Below are positions 26,908 to 35,228 of a DNA stretch of 64,000 nucleotides, one piece after another (the first letter of the stretch is position 1; the number at the start of each line of letters is the position of its first letter). Below the pieces are notes generated by a model that saw only the letters and a list, made by a program, of their open reading frames with translations, searched no databases and was not told the DNA's origin. Location of the stretch: the NCBI RefSeq assembly GCF_000445125.1, contig NZ_ATHL01000153.1, forward strand, positions 62,001 to 126,000, given 5' to 3'. The DNA comes from Novosphingobium lindaniclasticum LE124. GTDB lineage: Bacteria > Pseudomonadota > Alphaproteobacteria > Sphingomonadales > Sphingomonadaceae. Both the position numbers and the translations under genes were made by a program.

Positions 26908-26989
26908 CGGCTCGGTTCACCCCGAAAGGGCGATTGCACCGTTACAAATAATTGCTGCGCTCGTCCGCGGACTTCCCCGCCCGAGCGGG

Positions 26990-27223
26990 TCAGGGCTGCT
27001 GCGGCTTGTCGCGGTCGGCTCCCGCGCCTCCGGTCGCCTGCGTATTCGCGCCGGGGTTCAGGCGCTCGTCCTCCTTGGGCTCGCGTTCCGCTTCCCCGGC
27101 GTGGGCCGGATCCATTTGCGGCACACCCTGGGGCGGCTTGCCGCTACGGTTGGTCCAGCGCCCGTCAGGCGTGGAGGCAGTTCCGGTGACGTTGCGGGAA
27201 TCTTCGGGTTCGTATTCGGCCAT
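26990..27223 (-). CDS. Small hydrophilic protein (77 aa)
   Basis: ATG 27223 follows a very strong site, GGAAGGAGAGAGG. The protein is highly charged and Pro/Gly-rich (EYEPEDSRNVTGTASTPDGR...), with no hydrophobic core, so probably disordered. Similar short hydrophilic proteins often belong to the general stress regulon; a weak EcfG-like promoter lies upstream. Confidence 0.6.
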   Translation of the reverse strand: MAEYEPEDSRNVTGTASTPDGRWTNRSGKPPQGVPQMDPAHAGEAEREPKEDERLNPGANTQATGGAGADRDKPQQP

Positions 27224-27247
27224 GTCCTCTCTCCTTCCCTTCTAGAA

Positions 27248-27271
27248 GACGCGAACTGCGTGCCGCGTTCC
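27248..27271 (-). promoter_or_regulatory. Possible EcfG-type promoter (weak)
   Basis: On the minus strand GGAAC is followed after 16 nt by GTC, one base off the EcfG consensus GTT, and lies 25 nt before the start of the small hydrophilic gene. The second element is imperfect, so this is only a suggestion. Confidence 0.3.
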
Positions 27272-27440
27272 CGAGCAGGTGAGCCGGCCAGCTGCGCGGC
27301 GCATGCAAGGTCGCTTGAACCCTATGGTGTGCGGGGGCGTTCGCTTGGCCAGATCCTGTCGAAGAAGAGGAGGTAGCGCGCCTGTCGTTCAAGGCCCTCG
27401 CGCGCGGAAATCGGACCCTGCCGAACCGTCCACCAACGCC

Positions 27441-27614
27441 ATGATCGCCGTGCTCAAGGGGGCTTTCGCCGAGCGCGACGTGGACGTCACCGAGGCCATC
27501 CTCGCGGCCGCCCTGCGCGAGAAGATCCTTGCCCACGACATCCCGGTGCTCGCGGGGCCATCGCCAAGCGCATGCCTCGCCGGGCTGCTGACGCGGTCAT
27601 CCTGTTTGAGGTGA
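27441..27614 (+). CDS. Doubtful small ORF or gene remnant
   Basis: 57 codons (MIAVLKGAFAERDVDVTEAI...) with good third-position G/C and a helical look, but without a ribosome site and with low-complexity sequence upstream in the same frame. I do not recognise it. It ends just before a strong hairpin, so a decayed gene is as likely as a functional one. Confidence 0.3.
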   Translation: MIAVLKGAFAERDVDVTEAILAAALREKILAHDIPVLAGPSPSACLAGLLTRSSCLR

Positions 27615-27632
27615 GGGCTCCCGTTCATGAAA

Positions 27633-27671
27633 CAGGCCGGCAAAGTGCGCGTCTGGCACTTTGCCGGCCTG
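27633..27671. terminator. Perfect 16-bp stem-loop, likely bidirectional terminator
   Basis: CAGGCCGGCAAAGTGC-gcgtctg-GCACTTTGCCGGCCTG, no mismatch, 7-nt loop. It lies between the weak plus-strand ORF and the end of the minus-strand DUF3597 gene. No U-tract flanks it, so Rho-independent action is uncertain. Confidence 0.55.
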
Positions 27672-27675
27672 ACCC

Positions 27676-27721
27676 AAACCGCGGGACACTGCGGTTTCCC
27701 CTACTGGGGGGGAAGCAGTAG
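27676..27721. other. Two further hairpins beside the 16-bp stem-loop
   Basis: AAACCGC-N8-GCGGTTT (27676-27697) and CTACTG-N9-CAGTAG (27701-27721) follow the large stem-loop directly, giving three hairpins in 90 nt. The stretch to 27790 is A/T-richer and has no gene. Such stacking suggests a structured RNA or a degenerate mobile repeat rather than a plain terminator. Confidence 0.4.
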
Positions 27722-27790
27722 CTTTAAATCGGCTCCCCGCATTAACCGAGGTTAGCTTTGCTAATCCGGCATCTTGGCGGGATTGGAGGC

Positions 27791-28213
27791 TTATTGGCGG
27801 AGGCTGTCAGGAACCACGCCGCCGTTCTTGGCAAGGCTGTCCATCACGGCGCGGTGCAGAGCGATGTTCTGCTCCGCCGACCCGTCCGCCGCGACATGGA
27901 CGCCGAGTTCGTCCGCCAGTTCCTTGCGCGCCGCAAGGCTGGAATCGAGATCGAGCAGTTTCAGCAGATCGACGATCGACCTCTGATAGTTGCCGCCGCC
28001 GTCGCCCTTCAGCGAAGCCATTTCCTGGAGCACCTGGCCGACGTCGACGGTTTCGGTCGCCTGCTGCGGTGCCGGTGTGGAGGCCGCAGGAGCCGGGGCA
28101 GGCGCGGCTTGTGTCGGGGCCTGCGTCGGGGCCGGTGATGGGGCGGGCGCGGGGGCGGCTTTCGCCTTGTTGCGATGGAGGACCTTGTCGAAGATGTTTC
28201 CGAGGATTCCCAT
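27791..28213 (-). CDS. DUF3597 family protein
   Basis: 140 residues. The N-terminal MGILGNIFDKVLH, a Pro/Ala-rich linker (about 20-65), and the folded C-terminus (VDVGQVLQEMASL, RSIVDLLKLLDLDSSLAARKELADELG, NGGVVPDSLR) match DUF3597 throughout. The family has a LysM-containing-protein-like helical domain and unknown function. AGGAG lies 8 nt before ATG 28213. It is divergent from the DUF4142 gene, in a 120-nt gap. Confidence 0.82.
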   Translation of the reverse strand: MGILGNIFDKVLHRNKAKAAPAPAPSPAPTQAPTQAAPAPAPAASTPAPQQATETVDVGQVLQEMASLKGDGGGNYQRSIVDLLKLLDLDSSLAARKELADELGVHVAADGSAEQNIALHRAVMDSLAKNGGVVPDSLRQ

Positions 28214-28274
28214 TATCGTGCTCCTGACAGGACGAGACGCTCCGCGATCCGTGCGACCGGGAGCAGTCTGTCCG

Positions 28275-28299
28275 GGAACGCGCGGCGTATAAGTTGGTT
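28275..28299 (+). promoter_or_regulatory. EcfG (general stress response) promoter
   Basis: GGAAC at 28275-28279 and GTT at 28297-28299 with a 17-nt spacer, the EcfG consensus of alphaproteobacteria. It lies 35 nt upstream of the DUF4142 gene start, a normal leader length, and DUF4142 genes are commonly stress-induced. Confidence 0.65.
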
Positions 28300-28333
28300 C
28301 ACGAATGAGCGTAGCGAGGAAGAGGAATTCACC

Positions 28334-28915
28334 ATGAAGCATCGGGTACTTTTCGCCGTCTCATTTGCAGCATTGGCGCTTGCGGCCTGCAAGAAGGAGG
28401 CCCCAGCCTCCGACGAAGTTTCCACGGCACCGGCCTCGGGCGCGGTCGCCGGTGCGTATCCGGGTGCGGACGGCGTCATGCCCACCGCCACGCAAAGCCC
28501 GGACCAGGCTTTTGCCAACACCGCTGCCGCCAGCGACGCCTACGAGATCGAGACCTCCAAGCTCGCCGTCGCCAAGGGACAGTCTGCCGAGGTGAAGCGT
28601 TTCGCGGAGAAGATGATCGAGGCGCACACCCAGTCCACCCAGAAGCTGAAGGGCGTCACCGACAAGCTCTCGCCTTCGATCACCCCTGACGCGGGCCTCA
28701 CCGAGGCGCAGGAGCAGAAGCTCGATACGCTCAGGAACCTGTCGGGCGCCGACTTCGACAAGGCTTATGCCTCGGCCCAAGTCGACGCCCACCAGATGAC
28801 GCTGGACAAGCTGAAGGACTATGCGGCGAACGGCGATTCCGCGCCGCTCAAGGCCTTCGCGAAGGAGATGGTGCCGGCGGTTACGGCGCACCTCAACATG
28901 GCCAAGTCGCTCTGA
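28334..28915 (+). CDS. DUF4142 lipoprotein
   Basis: 193 residues. A lipobox (LALAAC, Cys19) follows a short signal. The DUF4142 helical domain spans about 60-190: DAYEIETSKLAVAKGQSAEVKRFAEKMI, HTQSTQKL, and DAHQMTLDKLKDYA. These ferritin-like periplasmic proteins often carry stress roles. GAGGAAGAGG precedes the ATG, and an EcfG promoter lies upstream. Confidence 0.85.
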   Translation: MKHRVLFAVSFAALALAACKKEAPASDEVSTAPASGAVAGAYPGADGVMPTATQSPDQAFANTAAASDAYEIETSKLAVAKGQSAEVKRFAEKMIEAHTQSTQKLKGVTDKLSPSITPDAGLTEAQEQKLDTLRNLSGADFDKAYASAQVDAHQMTLDKLKDYAANGDSAPLKAFAKEMVPAVTAHLNMAKSL

Positions 28916-29062
28916 GCCCGAGCCATACCATGTGGCTCCGACAGTCTGGATCGCCGCCTTGCGCGGCGGTTCGGGCTGTCGCGGTCCCGCCACAATCGGC
29001 GTCTATCCGGACCCTTCGAGATTTGTCTGCTGCGCGCGCCGCAGTTCTGCTAGAGTCATCCC

Positions 29063-29467
29063 GTGAGCACCGCGATTCCCCACGACTTCCGCATCGGCGT
29101 CGATGCTGCCGACATCGACTTCATGGGTCATGTCAACAATGCCAGCTACCTCAAATGGGTGCAGGACGCCGTGCTGGACCATTGGCGCGCCATTGCGCCC
29201 ACCGAAGTCGTCGGCCAACATCTGTGGGTCGCGCTCAAGCACGAGATCACCTACCGCAAGCCCACGTTCCTGGGTGACGACGTGATCGCCACCGTCCTCC
29301 TGGAAAAGGTCCAGGGTGCGCGGGCCTTCTATGAAACGATCATCAAGCGCGGCGAGGACGTCCTGGCCGAGGTCAAATCCAGCTGGTGCTGCCTCGATGC
29401 CGACACGCTGAAGCCGGCCAGACTGGCGCGGGACGTGATCGACCATTTCTTCGGCCGGGAATCCTGA
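29063..29467 (+). CDS. Hotdog-fold acyl-CoA thioesterase (4HBT)
   Basis: 134 residues, GTG start. DFMGHVNNASYLKWVQDAVLDHW is the hotdog helix with the catalytic Asp-x-x-Gly-His-x-Asn arrangement of 4-hydroxybenzoyl-CoA-type thioesterases. It hydrolyses an acyl-CoA thioester in the cytoplasm; the substrate is unknown. The ribosome site is weak. A CCGCC/GGCGG hairpin at about 28960 separates it from the DUF4142 gene. Confidence 0.8.
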   Translation: MSTAIPHDFRIGVDAADIDFMGHVNNASYLKWVQDAVLDHWRAIAPTEVVGQHLWVALKHEITYRKPTFLGDDVIATVLLEKVQGARAFYETIIKRGEDVLAEVKSSWCCLDADTLKPARLARDVIDHFFGRES

Positions 29468-29520
29468 TCCCATGGACGGCGGCCCTTGGGCCATCTGTCC
29501 ACTCGTGGTATCAACCGGCC

Positions 29521-29928
29521 ATGTTTCTCGCCGCCATTCTGCTTTCGGCAGCTACGCCCCTGGCACCTTCGTCGATAAAGGCACGGTCCGACCGGCCGAT
29601 CGGCGAGGTGGCCGCCTGCGTGGAAACCGAGTTCGACGATGTCGGGGTGAGTGAAAACCTCTCGGTGGATTCCGGGCGCAAGGTCAATTTCCGCCTCGCG
29701 AAAGAAGCCGACGCCCCAAGCCGCCCGCTCATGTCGTTCGAGGCGCGGCACGACGGAACCTTGGTCCTCTACGGCTTCGGAGACTGGCGCGACGCGATCG
29801 AGCCCATGTGGAAGACCCTGGCGCGCGAATGCTTTCCCGAGCTTCAGGGCGCCGTGGCCAAGGCGCGACCGGGCGGCGCGACCGGGCGGCCCGACGGGGT
29901 GAACGGGCAAGGCCGTATGAGGCGCTGA
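29521..29928 (+). CDS. Secreted hypothetical protein
   Basis: 135 residues with a short signal peptide (MFLAAILLSAATPLAPS). The mature part has two conserved-looking Cys (VAACVETEF and ARECFPEL) and a WRDAIEPMWK stretch, suggesting a small disulphide-bonded periplasmic protein; the C-terminal 25 residues are Gly/Arg-rich. No clear ribosome site. It converges with the acyl-CoA hydrolase gene. Confidence 0.55.
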   Translation: MFLAAILLSAATPLAPSSIKARSDRPIGEVAACVETEFDDVGVSENLSVDSGRKVNFRLAKEADAPSRPLMSFEARHDGTLVLYGFGDWRDAIEPMWKTLARECFPELQGAVAKARPGGATGRPDGVNGQGRMRR

Positions 29929-29948
29929 CGCGTCGTTCGCGATCTCTC

Positions 29949-31799
29949 TCACGGCAAAGCGCGTAGAGCGCCGAGAATCAGCGTCCGGTAGGTTCTCTCC
30001 CGAAGACCCTGCACATCGCCGAGTCCCATGCGCGCCAGAGCTTCCTTTTCATCCGGTGTCGCGGCCGGGCCGCGCATGGCGCGCGCGGCCAGGGCGGCAA
30101 GCGTACCCGGTTTGCCGTCGCTTTCGGCAAGGTGCTGCAAGGCGGGCAGCAGGCGCTGCTCGACGGGGGTGAAGTCGGTGCCGAAGGGATAGGCGGGGAA
30201 GGCCGCCTTGCTTATGGCCCCGGCGATCCGCTCGGGCAGGTTGCCGCGCCATTCCGGGGGGATGCGCCATTCCGGGTCGATCTTCCCGGCCCTTCGCGCG
30301 GCATCCAGCAGGTCGTCCTGGAAGCGGCTGTCGGCAATGGCGAGCAGGCGCCCTATCACCCTCTCGTCGCTCATGCCGCGAAGGTCGGCCACGCCATATT
30401 CGGTCACGACGATGTCGCGCAGATGGCGCGGGATCGTCTCATGGCCATAGCTCCAGACCAGGTTCGATTGCAGTACGCCTTCGTGCAGGCGTGTGGCAGG
30501 CAGGGTGATGATGGAGCGGGCGCCCTCCAGCTCCATGGCCTGCGCGACGAAATTGTACTGGCCGCCGACCCCGCTGACCACGCGGCCGTCCTCCAGCCCG
30601 TCCGATACCGTGGCGCCGAGCAGGGTCACCATCATCGCGCTGTTGACGAAGCGGGCGTCTACGCGCGCGGCGCGCTTGCCCTCCTCGTCTCCATAAAGCG
30701 CGTTGACGTAGGATATCCCGCGCATCTGGATGCGCCCGCGCGCTGCCTCGTCCATATCGCGCAAGGCGGCGTAGAAGGCGCGCGGGCCGACGAAGAACCC
30801 GCCGTGGAGTACTGCGCCGTGCACCTCGCGCTTGACCACTCCGGCGCGGATCAGTTCCACGAAGCCATCCACCAGCATCTCGGTGGGAGCATAGAGCCCC
30901 CGGCCGAACGCACCGGTCTCGACCGGCGGGCGAACCTGGCCTGCAACCAGCAGGGCATCGATGGCGCTGCGGAAGTGCTGCGGACGCTGCTCGCGCAGGA
31001 TCAGCGCGTGGGCCACGGCATCGCCGATCTCGCCGATGCCGATCTGCAACGATCCGCCATCCTTGACCAGCGAGGCGACATGGACGCCGATGGCGTGCTG
31101 CGCCGCGCTGACCGGCTGCTTCGGCGGTCCGAACAGCGGGAACCGGGTTTCCGCGCTGTCGAGGATCATGGCGAAGGCATCGCCGGGCAGGTCGGCCGGC
31201 CCGGTCATGAACGGCAGTTCGTCGTTGACCTGGCCGATCAGCAGGAAGCCGGCCTTGCCCGTTTCGCGGGCGTGCAGCAGGTCGAGCGTCATGTCGCTGT
31301 TGCAGCTCAGGCTAAAGCGGTCCCCACGCCGCGCGACGATCTGGGCGATGACGTTCACGCCCTGGTCCAGCAGGGTGCGCACGGCATGGGTGTAGTTCGC
31401 GGAAATATAGCTGCGCTGCGCGTCGGGATTGCCCAGGCGGCTGCCGGCCTGGAAGAAGAATTCGTTGACCTCGACGTTCGGCGGCATGTCGCCCGCGCGC
31501 TGGGCTGCGGCATAGGCGAATTCGGGATAGCCGCCCATGGTCCGCGCGAAGACCGGTTCCAGGAAGCGGCGTTCCAGGTCGGACTTGAGCGGGGGCGGCT
31601 CGAGGGTCAGCGCCGTGAAGATCTGGAGCCGGATCGCCGGATCGCATCGCGCCCGTTCGAACAAGGCGTTGGCGACATGGGGCGACTTGCCGAGCCCGAG
31701 CGGCAGTCCCAGCACGATCCTGCCGCCGGTGTGGGCGATGATGCGATCCGCGATCTCATGAGGATCGGAAAGGCAGGTCGTCACTTCAGGGCGTCTCAT
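29949..31799 (-). CDS. Acetyl-CoA hydrolase/transferase family protein
   Basis: 616 residues. VLGLPLGLGKSPHVANALF near the N-terminus, and the C-terminal block with SGVGGQYNFVAQAME (GGQxDF-like motif) and VVTEYGVADLRG with its probable CoA-linked Glu, are those of the AcH1/CoA-transferase family. It probably hydrolyses acetyl-CoA or moves CoA between acids. It is longer than typical 500-aa members. The start overlaps the fadJ-type gene by 14 nt, making it the last gene of the beta-oxidation operon, perhaps recycling CoA. Confidence 0.8.
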   Translation of the reverse strand: MRRPEVTTCLSDPHEIADRIIAHTGGRIVLGLPLGLGKSPHVANALFERARCDPAIRLQIFTALTLEPPPLKSDLERRFLEPVFARTMGGYPEFAYAAAQRAGDMPPNVEVNEFFFQAGSRLGNPDAQRSYISANYTHAVRTLLDQGVNVIAQIVARRGDRFSLSCNSDMTLDLLHARETGKAGFLLIGQVNDELPFMTGPADLPGDAFAMILDSAETRFPLFGPPKQPVSAAQHAIGVHVASLVKDGGSLQIGIGEIGDAVAHALILREQRPQHFRSAIDALLVAGQVRPPVETGAFGRGLYAPTEMLVDGFVELIRAGVVKREVHGAVLHGGFFVGPRAFYAALRDMDEAARGRIQMRGISYVNALYGDEEGKRAARVDARFVNSAMMVTLLGATVSDGLEDGRVVSGVGGQYNFVAQAMELEGARSIITLPATRLHEGVLQSNLVWSYGHETIPRHLRDIVVTEYGVADLRGMSDERVIGRLLAIADSRFQDDLLDAARRAGKIDPEWRIPPEWRGNLPERIAGAISKAAFPAYPFGTDFTPVEQRLLPALQHLAESDGKPGTLAALAARAMRGPAATPDEKEALARMGLGDVQGLRERTYRTLILGALRALP

Positions 31800-33930
31800 G
31801 CGCGATGGGGCCATCCTCCTCGAACCGGCCCCCTTCGGACCAACCTGCATCGGGTTCGAAGCGCGGCCCATGCCTGCGCGCGAGGTCGTTCAAGGCCGAG
31901 ACTATCTCCCCCGCGCCTCGCTGGCGCGCATAGTGGATCGGCCCGCCGCGAAACGGCGCAAAGCCGGTGCCGAAGATCATCGCCGCGTCGATCACCTCGG
32001 GATCGTCGGTCACACCTTCGCGAAGGACGGCGACGGCGGTGTTGACCATGGGCAGGATCAACCGATCCGCCAGATCCATGTTGGAGGTCTCCGCCGCACG
32101 CTTGGCGGTATGGCCCTTCACCGCCTTGCCGTCTTTCCAGACGTAGATGCCCTTGCCCGTCTTCTTGCCGAGTTCGCGGGCTTTCACTTTGTCCCTCAGC
32201 CACTGAGGCGCATCCGGTATAGGCCAATCGAGTTCCCGCTTCAGCATTTCGGCCACCGCAAGCCCGATATCGAGGCCGACCTGATCGGCCAGTTCCAGCG
32301 GGCCGACCGGCATGCCGAAATCGGTCGCGGCCTTGTCGATGATCTCGGGCGGGACGCCTTCGTCCATCAGGGTGAGCGCTTCCGCCAGGTAGGGCGTGAG
32401 CACGCGGTTGACGATGAAGCCTGGCGCGCTTCCCGCCGCTGCGGGCAGCTTGCCGATATGGCCGACGAAGGCGCGCGCCCGGGCCGCGACTTTCTCGTCG
32501 GTGCCGTCATGGGTCACGACTTCGACGAGATCGAGCCGGGAAACCGGATTGAAGAAGTGGATGCCGATCAGGCGCTCGGGACGTTCCAGTCCTTCGCGCA
32601 GTTCCTTCAGCGGGATCGACGAGGTGTTCGTGGCGAGGATCGCGCCCGGCTTCATGCGCGGCTCGGCATCGGCGTAGAGCTTGCGTTTCAGCTCGGCTTT
32701 TTCGGGCGCGGCCTCGACGACGAGATCGGCGCTGGTGACGCCGAGGGCCGCCGTGTCGGGGATCAGGCGGTCGAGCGCGTCGCGGATCTTCAGGCGGTCG
32801 CCGTGCGCGATCTTCTCGTAGAGCGCGGCGGCACGGCCCACGGCGGCACCGATCGCCTCGGCACTGACGTCGGACAGGCTGGTGCGCAGGCCTTTCCAGG
32901 CGCACCAGGCGGCGATGTCGCCGCCCATGGCTCCTGCGCCGATGACATGGACTTGCGCGATCCCCGCGTCCTTGCCCGCGAGATCCTTGAGTTTCTGGCG
33001 CAGGAAGAACACGCGGATCAGATTCTGCGCCGCATCGGTGAGCATGAGGCGTGCGAAGGAGGCGATTTCGGCCTGCTTCATCGCGTCCAGGTCGCCGCCA
33101 TGTTCTTCCCAGAGGTCGATCAGCGCGTAGGGCGCCGGATAATGCCGGGACGGTGCGCGGTCTTCCGCCTGGGCGCGCATCTGCCGCGCGGCCAGCCGGC
33201 GGGCGGGGGCGCTATCCTTGATCCGGCCGACCAGGCCCTGGTGCGCTTGGTCCAGATCGCCGCGCACGGCTGCTGCGATCGCCGCTTCGACATGACGTTC
33301 CGGCACTACGGCATCGACAAGGCCCATGCGCTTCGCCTGCCGGTCGTGGATCGACTTGCCGGTGAGCATGAAGCTCATGGCCTCGATCGGATCGCAAAGA
33401 TGGGTGAAGCGCGCCGTTCCGCCGAGGCCGGGGTGAAGGCCGATCTGCACTTCGGGAAAGCCGAAACGCGTTCCGTCCACCGCGTTGCGCTGGTTACAGG
33501 CGAGGGCGATTTCCAGCCCGCCGCCCAGGGCATAGCCGTGCATGATGGCGATGGTGGGAATGGTCAGCGCCGCCAGCCGGTCCACAACGCCGTGCGCCGC
33601 CGCGATTCTTTCGCGGATCGCCGCCTCGTCGTCGACGTCCCGGAACTCCGCGATATCCGCCCCCGCGAGGAAGCCGTCGCGCTTGGCGGAGCGGATCACC
33701 AGCGCCTTGGGCATGCGCTGCTCGATCAGGTCCAGGATCCGGGAGAATTCCTCCAGCACCGCCTGCGACAGCGTATTGGTGCCGCTGCCCTGCTGGTCGA
33801 TCACGGCCCAGAACACGCCGTCCTGATCGCGCGAGGTGCGCCAGTGCGTGAATTCGCCGGGCTCAACTCGGGATACGGGGCCGAGCGTCAGGTCGCGGTC
33901 GGCCAGATAGGTCCAGGCGGGATCGTTCAT
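31786..33930 (-). CDS. fadJ: Multifunctional fatty-acid oxidation alpha subunit (FadJ/FadB type)
   Basis: 714 residues. The N-terminal enoyl-CoA hydratase domain (about 30-230) has FLAGADIAEF, the oxyanion loop HGYALGGGLEIALAC and catalytic Glu in GFPEVQIGLHPGLGG. The 3-hydroxyacyl-CoA dehydrogenase follows (about 325-505: VIGAGAMGGDIAAW, ATNTSSIPL, IGIHFFNPV with catalytic His) with its C-terminal helical domain (to about 700). It performs hydration and NAD-dependent oxidation in the cytoplasm. GGAGG lies before ATG 33930. It sits 11 nt from the thiolase gene, its partner subunit. Confidence 0.92.
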   Translation of the reverse strand: MNDPAWTYLADRDLTLGPVSRVEPGEFTHWRTSRDQDGVFWAVIDQQGSGTNTLSQAVLEEFSRILDLIEQRMPKALVIRSAKRDGFLAGADIAEFRDVDDEAAIRERIAAAHGVVDRLAALTIPTIAIMHGYALGGGLEIALACNQRNAVDGTRFGFPEVQIGLHPGLGGTARFTHLCDPIEAMSFMLTGKSIHDRQAKRMGLVDAVVPERHVEAAIAAAVRGDLDQAHQGLVGRIKDSAPARRLAARQMRAQAEDRAPSRHYPAPYALIDLWEEHGGDLDAMKQAEIASFARLMLTDAAQNLIRVFFLRQKLKDLAGKDAGIAQVHVIGAGAMGGDIAAWCAWKGLRTSLSDVSAEAIGAAVGRAAALYEKIAHGDRLKIRDALDRLIPDTAALGVTSADLVVEAAPEKAELKRKLYADAEPRMKPGAILATNTSSIPLKELREGLERPERLIGIHFFNPVSRLDLVEVVTHDGTDEKVAARARAFVGHIGKLPAAAGSAPGFIVNRVLTPYLAEALTLMDEGVPPEIIDKAATDFGMPVGPLELADQVGLDIGLAVAEMLKRELDWPIPDAPQWLRDKVKARELGKKTGKGIYVWKDGKAVKGHTAKRAAETSNMDLADRLILPMVNTAVAVLREGVTDDPEVIDAAMIFGTGFAPFRGGPIHYARQRGAGEIVSALNDLARRHGPRFEPDAGWSEGGRFEEDGPIAHETP

Positions 33931-33941
33931 CGTGGCCTCCT

Positions 33942-35228
33942 TCAAGCGCGTTCGATCAGCATGGCGCCGCCCTGGCCGCCGCCGATGCATTCGGTGGCGA
34001 TGCCGCGGTGGCTGCCGAGCCGCTCCATGGCCTGCACCAGGTGGAGCGCGATGCGCGCACCGCTGGCGCCGACCGGGTGGCCGAGCGAGATCGCTCCGCC
34101 GTCCACGTTGATCCGCGCGGGATCGATCGTGCCTGCAGCGCCGTCCAGCCCGAGCACTTCGCGGCAGAAACCCTCGTCCTGCCAGGCGGCAAGGCAAGCC
34201 AGCACTTGCACGGCGAAGGCCTCGTTGAGTTCCCAGAGATCGACCGATTCCAGCGAGAGTTCGTTGCGCTTGAGCAGTTCGGTGGAGGCGAGCACCGGGC
34301 CCAGGCCCATGATCGAAGGATCGAGCGCCGACCACTGGCTGTCGACGATGCGCGCGCGGGGCTTGAGGCCGTGCCGCTCCACCGCCGCTTCCGATGCCAG
34401 GATCGTCCAGCAGGCGCCGTCGGTGATCTGCGAGCTGTTGCCGGCGGTGACCTTTCCGTAGGGGCGCTCGAAGACCGGTTTGAGCTTCGCCAGCTTTGCC
34501 GTGTCGCTATCCGGCCGCACGCCGTCGTCATGGTCGTGGACGGTGCCGTCCCGTGCGAAGGCCGGTTCGAGTTCGCCGTCCAGCCAGCCTTCGGCATGCG
34601 CTTTCGCGAGCCGCTTGTGGCTTTCCACGGCATAACGGTCCGCCGCCTCGCGCGAGATCGAAAAGAGGTGCGCGAGGATTTCTGCGGTTTGGCCCATGCC
34701 GAGGTCGGTGATCGGATCCGTCAGCCCGCGCTCCAGGCCGACGATCGGCTTCAGAAAGTCGGGCCGGAACCGGCTTGCCGCCTTGAACGCGCCGAGCGGC
34801 CCGGCCTTGTTGCCCTGCATCTGCGCCAGCCATTCCACCGCGTCGTGCCGCAGCACCAGCGGCGCATGGCTCAGCGCTTCCGCGCCGCCTGCCAGGATCA
34901 GGTCGCTGCCGCCGTCCGCTATATAGCGATAGGCGGTGTCCATTGCCTGCATGCCGGAGCCGCAGTTGATCTGCACCGTGAAGGCACTGGTCTGCGTTCC
35001 GCAGCCAAGCCGCAAGGCGGCGACGCGGGCGGGGTTGGCCTCGTCCGCGATGACGTTGACGCAGCCCAGGATCACCTGGTCGAAATCGGTGGGGGCGAAA
35101 GGCTGGCGCAGCAGCAGCGGGCGGCCGCATTGCACCGCAAGATCGACCGGAGTGAACGGGCCGGGGCCGCCGCGCACTTTCAGGAACGGGGTGCGGGCGC
35201 CGTCGACGATATAGACCGGGCGGCTCAT
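33942..35228 (-). CDS. fadI: Acetyl-CoA acyltransferase (thiolase, FadI type)
   Basis: 428 residues. Nucleophile Cys89 in QINCGSGMQAM, His in GHPVGASGAR and second Cys in ECIGGGQGGAML complete the thiolase active site. It cleaves 3-ketoacyl-CoA to acetyl-CoA plus a shortened acyl-CoA. The length and internal SSQITDGA motif fit long-chain degradative thiolases. It overlaps fadE by ATGA and is followed by the fadJ-type gene, so the two probably form the alpha/beta complex. Confidence 0.92.
   Translation of the reverse strand: MSRPVYIVDGARTPFLKVRGGPGPFTPVDLAVQCGRPLLLRQPFAPTDFDQVILGCVNVIADEANPARVAALRLGCGTQTSAFTVQINCGSGMQAMDTAYRYIADGGSDLILAGGAEALSHAPLVLRHDAVEWLAQMQGNKAGPLGAFKAASRFRPDFLKPIVGLERGLTDPITDLGMGQTAEILAHLFSISREAADRYAVESHKRLAKAHAEGWLDGELEPAFARDGTVHDHDDGVRPDSDTAKLAKLKPVFERPYGKVTAGNSSQITDGACWTILASEAAVERHGLKPRARIVDSQWSALDPSIMGLGPVLASTELLKRNELSLESVDLWELNEAFAVQVLACLAAWQDEGFCREVLGLDGAAGTIDPARINVDGGAISLGHPVGASGARIALHLVQAMERLGSHRGIATECIGGGQGGAMLIERA

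Noticed and set aside
27224-27440. A second reading frame extending the 57-codon ORF upstream to 27279.
   Set aside because: The extension is Arg-rich low-complexity sequence with no start signal.
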